Assembly: GCA_018711785.1 (NCBI GenBank)
Contig: DVHW01000167.1
Span: 1 to 17,498 of the forward strand
Length of the DNA: 17,498 nt
Origin: Candidatus Galloscillospira excrementavium
GTDB lineage: Bacteria; Bacillota; Clostridia; Oscillospirales; Oscillospiraceae
Reading direction: 5' to 3'
Part shown: positions 7,427-14,035 of the stretch, in pieces
How the letters are laid out: every line of letters starts with the position of its first letter
Position numbering within the stretch: position 1 is the stretch's first letter
The notes under the pieces: generated by a model
Database searches by the model: none
Seen by the model: the letters and a program-made list of their open reading frames with translations, nothing else
What the model was told of the DNA's origin: nothing
Program-made: the position numbers and the translations under genes

Positions 7427-9208
7427 GTGAGAGACAGACGACGTTTCGTCCCCGCCCTCCTGGCCCTGCTCCTGCTGGCCCTGGCCGGGTGCGCGCCGGA
7501 GGGGGGCGGGCCCACCTGCACCGTGGTCTTTGAGGACGACCCGGACCTCTTTTTCTACCGCCAGGTCTACGAGGTGCCCCGGGGCGGGGATGTGGAGGTG
7601 GAGGTGGGGGTGCCCGCTGGGGAGCGCATCTCCTCGGTGAACTTTGACCGCTACACCGTTTCCGCCCGAACCGGCACCTCCAAGAGCTACGACTACTACA
7701 CCCTCATCCTCCACGAGGTCCGCTATCCCGCCCTCATCCGCCTGACCACCGCCCCTGCCCGCTCCCTCACCTACCACGCCGGCGGCGGGACGGGGGAGTC
7801 CATCACCGCCCAGGACTCCGGGGTGCACCTGCGCTCCAATACCCTGCCCTGGCGGGGGCAGTTTTCCCGGCCGGGCTATGTGCCCATCGGCTGGAACACC
7901 GCCCCCGACGGCGCGGGCACCCACATCGGCTTCGGCAGCCGGGCCGACCACGGCGGCGAAACCTCTCTGGACCTGTATGTGGAGTGGCTCCCCGCCGCCC
8001 CGGAGGGGGACTTCACCTACACCGTCGCGGAGGGCGGGGCGGTCATCACCGGCTACACCGGCCCCAGCGGGGACCTGGTCCTGCCGGAGAAGCTGGGGGG
8101 CGCCCCCGTCACCGCCATCGCCGCCGGGGCCTTCGGGGACGTGGCGGCGGAGACCGTGGTCCTGCCCCCGGCCCTGGAGGCCGTGGAGCCGGGGGCCTTC
8201 CGCTCCCTGACGGCGGAGCACCTCTACCTCTTTGACAACCTCTCGTCGGTGGGGGAGGACTCCTTCGGCGCCTATCAGGTCACCCGGCTCCACCTCAACG
8301 CCGTCCGGGACCCGGTATACAGCGGCAGCTACTTCGACACCTTCCCCGACAAGGCCGACTACCTCTACTCTCTCCGGGACGAGGACAAGCTCATCCTCTT
8401 CTGCGGCTCCTCCGCCCGCTTCGGCTACGACAGCCCCATGCTGGAGGCCGCCTTTCCGGACTTCAAGGTGGTGAATATGGGGGTGTACGCCTACTCCAAT
8501 ATGCGCCCCCAGGCCGAGATCGTGCTCCAATACGCCAAGGCGGGGGACATCCTCCTCTCCTCCCCGGAGCTGGACGCCATCGACATGCAGTTCTGCGGCG
8601 AGACCGCCCTGGACCGGGAGCTCTTCTGCCTCACTGAGTCCAACTTTGACCTTCTCTCCCCGCTGGACTGCCGGGGCTACACCGGTATTTTCGCCGCCTT
8701 CTCCGCCTTTCAAACCGCCCGGGCGGACATGGAGCCCCGTTCCTACGGCGACTCCCCCTCCTTCTACGACGAGGACGGGGTGCGCCAGGCCCAGGCCACC
8801 TACAACGCCTACGGCGACTACATCCTCTACCGGGAGAACAACCTCTCCGGGGAGAACTTCGGCATCAAGCGGGCCTTCTACAACGCCGCCCACATCCGCC
8901 CCCGGGACTGGGACGGGCTCAACGGGGTCTACGACGCCTTCTCCGCCAAGGGGGTGGAGGTCTACTTCACCTACTCCCCCCGCAGCCGCACCAGTCTCTC
9001 CCCCGACAGCACGCCGGAGGCCATCGCCGAGCTGGACGCCCTCCTCCGCTCCACGCTCCACGCCCCGGTCATCTCCGATATCGCAGACTCCCTCATGGAC
9101 CCGCTCTACTTCTACGCTACGGACAACCACCTGAGCACCGAGGGGGTCCAAATCCACACGGCCCAGGTCATCGAGGACCTGCGCCGGGCACGGGAGGGCG
9201 AAACATGA
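7427..9208 (+). CDS. Lipoprotein with InlB-type repeat, BspA-like LRR and SGNH acyl-transfer domain
   Basis: A 593-residue secreted lipoprotein. The signal peptide ends in the lipobox LAGC, with C21 as the lipid-carrying residue. Next come a poorly defined segment (22-112), a Listeria-Bacteroides repeat (about 114-189, with RPGYVPIGWN and a closing LYVEW), a BspA-like leucine-rich segment (about 196-290), and an SGNH-hydrolase domain (about 320-593). In that domain GSS at 327-329 is the expected block with the nucleophile serine, and D566-N-H568 near the end supplies the rest of the triad. Such proteins work outside the cell with MBOAT proteins to move acetyl or similar groups on polysaccharides. 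The GTG start at 7427 is chosen because GAGGAGGC lies 6 nt upstream; it overlaps the next gene by ATGA. Not recognised as a named gene. Esterase and transferase activity cannot be told apart from sequence. Confidence 0.85.
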   Translation: MRDRRRFVPALLALLLLALAGCAPEGGGPTCTVVFEDDPDLFFYRQVYEVPRGGDVEVEVGVPAGERISSVNFDRYTVSARTGTSKSYDYYTLILHEVRYPALIRLTTAPARSLTYHAGGGTGESITAQDSGVHLRSNTLPWRGQFSRPGYVPIGWNTAPDGAGTHIGFGSRADHGGETSLDLYVEWLPAAPEGDFTYTVAEGGAVITGYTGPSGDLVLPEKLGGAPVTAIAAGAFGDVAAETVVLPPALEAVEPGAFRSLTAEHLYLFDNLSSVGEDSFGAYQVTRLHLNAVRDPVYSGSYFDTFPDKADYLYSLRDEDKLILFCGSSARFGYDSPMLEAAFPDFKVVNMGVYAYSNMRPQAEIVLQYAKAGDILLSSPELDAIDMQFCGETALDRELFCLTESNFDLLSPLDCRGYTGIFAAFSAFQTARADMEPRSYGDSPSFYDEDGVRQAQATYNAYGDYILYRENNLSGENFGIKRAFYNAAHIRPRDWDGLNGVYDAFSAKGVEVYFTYSPRSRTSLSPDSTPEAIAELDALLRSTLHAPVISDIADSLMDPLYFYATDNHLSTEGVQIHTAQVIEDLRRAREGET

Positions 9209-9453
9209 CCCTGGTCTTTCTCCAATACCCCGCCGTGACCGCCCTGCTGGCCCTCACGGTCCTGTTCTCCGGCCTGACCGCCCGGTTTGCCCGGAGGTGC
9301 GTCCTATGGGCCCTGCCGGGGATGGTGTGCGCCGCCGCCCTGGTCCTCACCGCCCTGGCCCTGGCGGTGCCCTACCAGGAGGTGCTGGTCCTCCTGCTCC
9401 TCCCCGCCCTCACCTGCGCCCTGGTGCCGCCGAGGAAGGGGGGAGAGAAGTGA
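9205..9453 (+). CDS. Small hydrophobic membrane protein of the O-acylation operon
   Basis: An 82-residue protein with two or three hydrophobic segments (about 5-25, 33-55 and 58-76) and a basic tail (PPRKGGEK). It is not recognised. Its start overlaps the previous stop (ATGA) and its stop overlaps the next start (GTGA), so it is embedded by translational coupling between the SGNH lipoprotein and the MBOAT protein. That placement suggests a small subunit of the acyl-transfer complex, comparable in position to small membrane partners such as DltX in dlt operons, but no sequence likeness to DltX was established. Confidence 0.8.
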   Translation: MTLVFLQYPAVTALLALTVLFSGLTARFARRCVLWALPGMVCAAALVLTALALAVPYQEVLVLLLLPALTCALVPPRKGGEK

Positions 9454-10886
9454 GCTTTGTCTCCCCTGTCTTTTTCCTCTACCTGCCGGCGGTGCTGGCC
9501 CTCTACTGGCTCATCCCGGGGAGGTACCGGTGGATGATGCTCCTCCCCGCCTCCCTGCTCTTCTACGCCTGGCACAATGTTTGGCTGCTGGGGCTCATCC
9601 TGCTGACCATCCTGGTCTCCTACCGCTGCGGCCTCGCCATCGAGGACGCGGCCACCCCCCGGGGCCGGAAACTGGCCCTGGCGGCCGACGCGGTGGTCTG
9701 CCTGGGGGTGCTGTTCCTCTTCAAATACCTGGACTTCACCCTGGCCGGGGTATTCGGCCTGGCCAGGCTGCTGGGGTTTGAGGTGTCCTTTTCCGGGGTG
9801 CACCTGCTGCTCCCCATGGGCATCTCCTTCTACACCTTTCAGACCCTGTCCTACGCCATCGACGTCTGCCGGGGCACGGTCCCGGCGGAGCGGCATTTGG
9901 GGTACTACGCCCTGTTCGTCACCTTCTTCCCCCAGCTGGTGGCCGGGCCCATCGAGCGGCCGGGCGCCCTCCTGCCCCAGCTGAAGGAGCCGAGGAAGTT
10001 CTCCGACGCCGACGTGCCCGAGGGCCTGCGCTGCTTGCTGCGGGGGTATGTGAAGAAGGTGCTCCTGGCCGACTACCTGGCCCCCTTTGTGGACGCGGCC
10101 TACGACGGCGCGGCCGCGGCCGGCGGGTCGGCCCTGGCGGTGGCCACCGCCCTCTTCGCCCTGCAGATCTACTGCGACTTCTCCGGCTACACCGACATCG
10201 CCCTGGGCTGCGGCCACCTCATGGGCATCCGCCTCACCGAGAACTTCCGCCGGCCCTATGCCGCCGCCTCCCTCCGGGACTTCTGGCGGCGGTGGCACAT
10301 CAGCCTGACGGGCTGGTTCACCGACTACCTCTACATCCCCCTGGGCGGGAGCCGCCGGGGCCTGGGCCGCCAGTGCCTCAACACCCTCGTCGTCTTTGCC
10401 GTCAGCGGCCTTTGGCACGGGGCCAATGTCACCTTTCTAGTGTGGGGCCTGTTCCACGGGGTCTGCCTGGTGGGGGAGCGGCTCCTGCTCCGGGGCCGGG
10501 AGGTCCGCAGCCGGGCGGGCCGGCTGGTCCACCGGGGGGCGACCCTGCTGGTGGTGTGGTTTGCCTGGATCTTCTTCCGCTCCCCCACCATGGCAGACGC
10601 CCTGCTCATCATCCGCTCCATCTTCACCGACTTCTCCCCCGGCGCCATCCTCTCCGGCCTGGGCATGGGGGGCGCGGAGCTGCTGGGGGCCTGCCTGCTG
10701 GTGGCCCTGCTCCCCCTGGCCGAGGGGCTCCCCGCCCTGGCCGGGGCGGGGGCGGTCCCCGCCCGCCTGGGGCGGCAGAGCCGCACCGTGCTGCTCTACT
10801 TCCTGCTCACCGCGTCGGTGCTGGCGTGCCGGTGCCTGGTGCTCACCGGGGGCGGCGCCGCCGCCTTCATCTACTTCCAGTTTTGA
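9450..10886 (+). CDS. MBOAT-family membrane O-acyltransferase (AlgI-like)
   Basis: A 478-residue polytopic membrane protein that should move an acyl group from a cytoplasmic donor to the outside for polymer modification, as AlgI, PatA and DltB do. Seen features: MGISFYTFQTLSYAIDV (123-139), FFPQLVAGPIERP (159-171), YCDFSGYTDIALG (241-253), NFRRPY (265-270), FWRRWHISLTGWFTDYLYIPLGG (278-300, given here only as a span) and SGLWHGANVTF, whose H323 is the invariant MBOAT histidine. The frame is open further upstream, but the GTG at 9450 is the right start: AAGGGGGGAGAG precedes it, it overlaps the previous stop by 4 nt, and the protein then begins with the usual first membrane helix. No DltA/DltC genes are nearby, so D-alanylation is less likely than acetylation or similar. 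Confidence 0.95.
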   Translation: MSFVSPVFFLYLPAVLALYWLIPGRYRWMMLLPASLLFYAWHNVWLLGLILLTILVSYRCGLAIEDAATPRGRKLALAADAVVCLGVLFLFKYLDFTLAGVFGLARLLGFEVSFSGVHLLLPMGISFYTFQTLSYAIDVCRGTVPAERHLGYYALFVTFFPQLVAGPIERPGALLPQLKEPRKFSDADVPEGLRCLLRGYVKKVLLADYLAPFVDAAYDGAAAAGGSALAVATALFALQIYCDFSGYTDIALGCGHLMGIRLTENFRRPYAAASLRDFWRRWHISLTGWFTDYLYIPLGGSRRGLGRQCLNTLVVFAVSGLWHGANVTFLVWGLFHGVCLVGERLLLRGREVRSRAGRLVHRGATLLVVWFAWIFFRSPTMADALLIIRSIFTDFSPGAILSGLGMGGAELLGACLLVALLPLAEGLPALAGAGAVPARLGRQSRTVLLYFLLTASVLACRCLVLTGGGAAAFIYFQF

Positions 10887-10901
10887 GGGGAGGGAGACCA
10901 C

Positions 10902-12344
10902 ATGAAACGCAAGAGAACACCCCGCCCCCTGGCCGCCGCCTGCGGCCTGCTGGCCCTGTGTCTGGTCCTGCCCCTGGCCCTGCTGGCCCTGTTCGGCTTC
11001 GCCCTCCCGCCCCAGTACGGGGAGACCTTTTTGGGGGAGATGAAGTACAAGATGGAGCGCCTGCGCTCCACCCAGGGGCCGCGCATCATCGTGGTGGGGG
11101 GGAGCAGCGTCCCCTTCGCCCTGAAAAGTGAGCTGGTGGAGGAGCAGCTCCCCGGCTGGCAGGTGGTGGACTTCGGCATGTACGCCAGCATGGGCACTGT
11201 GGTCATGCTGGACTGGGCCCAGGCCGAGGCCCGGGAGGGGGACCTGTTCGTCCTGGCCCCGGAACAGAGTTCCCAGACCCTCTCCACCTTTTTCTCCGGC
11301 GAGGAGGTGTGGCAGGCCGCCGACGGCGCCTTTGACCTGCTGCCCCTCATCGACCCGGGCCGGTACGAGCAGCTCCTCGCCGCCTTCCCCGCCTTCGCGG
11401 GGAAGAAGCTGGGCTACGCCCTCACCGGCGCGCCGGAGCCGGAGGGAGTCTACGCCCGGTCCTCCTTCAACGCCTACGGAGACATCGACTACCCCGGCCG
11501 GGGGGCCAACATCCTCCCCGGGGGCTATAACCCCAACGACCCCATCTCCTTTGACCCCTCCGTCATCACGGAGGACTTCATCGACGCGCTCAACGGCTTT
11601 GCCCGGGCGGTGACCGCCAAGGGGGCCCGGGTGGTCTACCACTTCTCCCCCATGAACGCCGCCGCCCTCGCCCCCGGCACCGGCAGCGCCGACGTGGACG
11701 CCTACTACGACTACCTGGACTCCGCCCTCCTCTTCCCCATCCTGGGGGACCCCCACGACTGCCTTTTGGAGAGCGGGTGGTTCTACGACTCCAATTTCCA
11801 CTTAAACGACAGCGGGGCCACTGTGTTCACCAAGCTCCTCATCGAGGATTTGAAGGTCTACCTGGAGGACACCTCACCCACCGGCATCTCTCTCCCCGCC
11901 ATGCCCGGCCTGGCCTTCTCCGGCACGGCGGCGGACAACTCCGACGCCGACCTCTTCACCTACCGCCGGGAGGGGGACGGCTGGGTGGTGGACGGCCTCA
12001 CCGATGCCGGCCGGGCCGCCCGGCGGCTGGTCCTCCCCGGCGCCTGGCAGGGCGAGCCGGTCACCGGCGTATCCCCCACCCTCTTCGCGGGCAACACCAC
12101 CGTGGAGGAGGTGGTGGTCCAGCCCAATATCGGCCTGCTCTACGACGGGATGTTCTCTGGCTGCACCGCCCTCACCGCCCTCACCCTCACCGGCGCCGAC
12201 CCGGCGGCCTACACCGTGGGGGACGGCCTGCGGAACGGAGCGGACTTCCTCATCTACGTGCCGACGGAGGCCCTGGACCAGTACCTCCGCAGCTACTTCT
12301 GGCAGGAGTACGACAGCTGGATTCTGCCAAGAGAGAGCGGCTGA
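10902..12344 (+). CDS. Second SGNH protein, membrane-anchored, with C-terminal BspA-like LRR
   Basis: A 480-residue protein with a basic N-terminus and one membrane helix (about 10-35) acting as signal anchor, with no lipobox. The SGNH domain (about 55-325) shows VVGGSSVPFA, with GSS at 67-69, and FYDSNFHLNDSG with D296 and H300 near its end. A short BspA-like leucine-rich segment (about 350-470) follows. It is a paralogue of the lipoprotein two genes upstream: both share GSS followed by a downstream GD block, a YGD motif, a F-Y/H-SP motif and FYxxxxHL near the domain end. However, here the LRR follows the catalytic domain instead of preceding it. Fifteen nt separate it from the MBOAT stop, with an AGGGAGG ribosome site. 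Likely partner of the MBOAT transferase in the extracytoplasmic acyl-transfer step. Confidence 0.86.
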   Translation: MKRKRTPRPLAAACGLLALCLVLPLALLALFGFALPPQYGETFLGEMKYKMERLRSTQGPRIIVVGGSSVPFALKSELVEEQLPGWQVVDFGMYASMGTVVMLDWAQAEAREGDLFVLAPEQSSQTLSTFFSGEEVWQAADGAFDLLPLIDPGRYEQLLAAFPAFAGKKLGYALTGAPEPEGVYARSSFNAYGDIDYPGRGANILPGGYNPNDPISFDPSVITEDFIDALNGFARAVTAKGARVVYHFSPMNAAALAPGTGSADVDAYYDYLDSALLFPILGDPHDCLLESGWFYDSNFHLNDSGATVFTKLLIEDLKVYLEDTSPTGISLPAMPGLAFSGTAADNSDADLFTYRREGDGWVVDGLTDAGRAARRLVLPGAWQGEPVTGVSPTLFAGNTTVEEVVVQPNIGLLYDGMFSGCTALTALTLTGADPAAYTVGDGLRNGADFLIYVPTEALDQYLRSYFWQEYDSWILPRESG

Positions 12345-12371
12345 CGCATTTGCCGAAACTGCCTCGCAGAG

Positions 12372-12542
12372 TTCGCGCCCGCAGGCGCGAAAAAAGTGTG
12401 ATCTGTTTTTCGCCGCGACATGTGCATGGCGAAAAACACTTCTCGGCGGGCAAGTGTGAGTTTTGCCCGTCTCACGCAAGGGCAAAATCTTGCGCGCAGA
12501 CCGCCGAGACTTTCTCGAAAAAGTGACTCGTCACTTTTTCGA
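12372..12542. repeat. Dense group of inverted repeats (structured intergenic element)
   Basis: The 302-bp gap 12345-12646 holds at least four stems. A: 12372-12379 with 12384-12391 (8 bp, loop CGCA). B: 12404-12414 with 12428-12438 (11 bp). C: an outer stem 12441-12449 with 12501-12509 (9 bp) enclosing GCAAG/CTTGC (12450-12454 with 12489-12493) and TTTTGCCC/GGGCAAAA (12461-12468 with 12480-12487). E: 12515-12526 with 12531-12542 (12 bp, loop CTCG). The octamer AAGTGTGA occurs twice (12394 and 12452), and CGAAAAA-type runs recur next to the stems. No frame with a ribosome site was found on either strand. It could be a structured RNA, a cluster of terminators or an interspersed palindromic repeat. 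Confidence 0.7.
12515..12542. terminator. 12-bp symmetric hairpin, possible two-way terminator
   Basis: TCGAAAAAGTGA, loop CTCG, TCACTTTTTCGA. The T5 run is inside the 3' arm rather than after it, and the element is the same on both strands, so it could slow or stop transcription from either side: the acylation operon from the left, or reverse transcription from the right. There is no free T tail, so efficiency is doubtful. Confidence 0.4.
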
Positions 12543-12564
12543 AATGATGGTTGTAAACCGCCGG

Positions 12565-12597
12565 TTGACAAAAATCCACCCCCGGGTTGGTGGTTTT
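12565..12597 (+). promoter_or_regulatory. Putative -35 and overlapping inverted repeat before the XRE regulator
   Basis: A perfect TTGACA at 12565-12570 lies 77 nt before the ATG of the XRE-type gene, but no matching -10 is found at 16-18 bp, so promoter identity is only partly supported. Immediately after it, AAAATCCACC (12571-12580) and GGTGGTTTT (12589-12597) form an inverted repeat with one unpaired T around CCCGGGTT. This lies exactly where a self-acting repressor would block the promoter. Confidence 0.4.
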
Positions 12598-12646
12598 CCC
12601 CGGTCACGGCGTGGTAAGGTGGAGGGGAAAAGGAGGGGATCGGCCC

Positions 12647-13903
12647 ATGACATCGGGACAGCGCATCGCGCAAAAGCGGAAGGAGCTGGGCCTCTCCCAG
12701 GAGGCCCTGGGGGAGGAGCTGGGGGTGAGCCGCCAGGCCATCTACAAGTGGGAGTCGGACGCCAGCCTGCCCGAGATCGAGAAGCTGGTGGCCCTGAGCG
12801 CCCGCTTCTCGGTGTCCGTGGGCTGGCTGCTGGGGGTGGAGGAGACCCCCGGCGGGCCAGCGGAGGCCGCCGGGGCAAACGGAGAGCTGACCGGGGCCCA
12901 GCTGAAGATGGTGGAGGAGATCGTGGACCGCTACCTCGCCGCCCAGCCCCCCGCCCCGGCGCAGAAGCGGCGGCGCTGGCCCCGGGTGCTCCTGGCCCTG
13001 GCCGGGGTCGTCATCCTCGGGGTGTTCATCAATCTCTTCTCCCGGCTGGACCGGGTGACGGAGGACTACAACAGCCTCCAGAACTCCATCGGCAGCCTGA
13101 CCTACGACGTGAACAGCCAGATCGGCTCCATCACCAGCCGGGTGGAGGAGATCCTGAAGTCCCAGAACACCCTCACCGCCGAGTACCACACCAGCCACCT
13201 CTCCAGCGACCCGGCAGCCAACACCGCCACCTTTGCGGTGTACGCCGTGCCCAAGACCTATGTGGAGGGGATGGAGGCGTTGTTCCTGGCCGACTGCGAA
13301 GAGGACGCCCCCCTGGAGTTCCCCGGCACACTGGGGGAGGCCCAGTCCTTCTCCGCCGAGATCACCGTGCCCCTCACCGACTCCATCGCCCTCTCGGTGG
13401 TGTTCGTCACCGGGGAAAAGCGGGAGACCCAGGTGCTGGACTACTACGGCTCGCTGTACAGCGAGACCTTCCCCAGCCTCACGCTGGAAACCGGCCCCCT
13501 GGAGTGGGAGGTGGAGGACGGGGTGCTCCCCGCCCACAGCGAGACCGGGGACCGGCCGGTCCTGCTCCGGGAGTACGGCAGCGGGGACTGCCCCTACGAC
13601 CCGGACCGCTCCCAGATCCAGGTGGGCCTGTTCCGGGACAACGAGCTGGTCCTGTGGTACGAGGAGCGGCCCTATACCTACATTCTCGACGGCAAGTCCG
13701 TCACCACTTCCGCCTGGTACCGGCCCCGGGACGTGGTGCTGGAGCCGGGCCACGAGTACGCGGAGGCCCTGGTCTACACCGACCAGTATGGCCGCCAGAG
13801 GGTCTATCCCGACGGTCCCATCGTCTACGACGAGGCCAGCGGCGAGTGGTCTTCCCCCGGCTCTTACGCCCTCATCAACGACCCCGCCGCCTGGACCTTC
13901 TAA
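12647..13903 (+). CDS. Membrane-bound XRE-family regulator with large outer domain
   Basis: A 418-residue protein. Residues 5-60 are a Cro/C1-type helix-turn-helix (QRIAQKRKELGLSQEALGEE, then VSRQAIYKWESDASLPEI). A linker with PPAPAQKRRRW leads into one membrane helix (about 111-131), then a predicted coiled coil (about 132-172, with regularly spaced hydrophobic residues), and about 240 outer residues of unrecognised, probably beta-rich sequence. The layout suggests a one-component transmembrane sensor that binds DNA inside while its outer part reads an envelope signal. ATG 12647 is chosen over earlier in-frame codons because AGGAGGGG lies 8 nt upstream and the HTH begins at once. It is transcribed alone and ends at a strong terminator. 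Targets unknown; the adjacent surface-modification operon is a candidate by proximity. Confidence 0.88.
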   Translation: MTSGQRIAQKRKELGLSQEALGEELGVSRQAIYKWESDASLPEIEKLVALSARFSVSVGWLLGVEETPGGPAEAAGANGELTGAQLKMVEEIVDRYLAAQPPAPAQKRRRWPRVLLALAGVVILGVFINLFSRLDRVTEDYNSLQNSIGSLTYDVNSQIGSITSRVEEILKSQNTLTAEYHTSHLSSDPAANTATFAVYAVPKTYVEGMEALFLADCEEDAPLEFPGTLGEAQSFSAEITVPLTDSIALSVVFVTGEKRETQVLDYYGSLYSETFPSLTLETGPLEWEVEDGVLPAHSETGDRPVLLREYGSGDCPYDPDRSQIQVGLFRDNELVLWYEERPYTYILDGKSVTTSAWYRPRDVVLEPGHEYAEALVYTDQYGRQRVYPDGPIVYDEASGEWSSPGSYALINDPAAWTF

Positions 13904-13910
13904 GGCGCAG

Positions 13911-13950
13911 AAACCGGCCCCGGAGCAGCTTGCCCCGGGGCCGGTTTTTT
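13911..13950 (+). terminator. Strong factor-independent terminator of the XRE gene
   Basis: Arms 13911-13923 and 13935-13947 are a perfect 13-bp GC-rich inverted repeat with an 11-nt loop, ending in six T residues (13945-13950), 7 nt after the TAA stop. Read from the other strand it offers only TTT, so it may weakly stop the ene-reductase transcript coming from the right. The 13951-14035 gap contains no further recognisable feature. Confidence 0.92.
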
Positions 13951-14035
13951 ATAGTTACCATATCTCACAAAGCGCGCAGCGCGTACACCGCGGAAGCCAT
14001 CTTGCCCAAGCCGCCGGCCACGCCGCGGAGGAAAA

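Noticed and set aside
6653..9157. Long minus-strand frame opposite the DeoR and SGNH lipoprotein genes
   Set aside because: The translation is repetitive GVE/GGE-rich text with no recognisable fold; the plus-strand frames have clear domains, promoter and ribosome sites.
9297..9449. Upstream extension of the MBOAT frame
   Set aside because: Overlaps the small membrane protein in another frame, is Pro/Arg-rich, and lacks a ribosome site; GTG 9450 fits better.
12293..13753. Minus-strand frame crossing the structured element and the XRE gene
   Set aside because: It runs through inverted repeats and opposite a convincing HTH-TM protein; no ribosome site. The part over 12345-12560 might be annotated as a hypothetical protein in databases, but it reads as repeat-derived.
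13965..14035. Possible extra C-terminal segment of the ene-reductase in a shifted frame
   Set aside because: The normal end NIGRIAF followed by TGA suits the family, and no slippery site or start codon with a ribosome site was seen.
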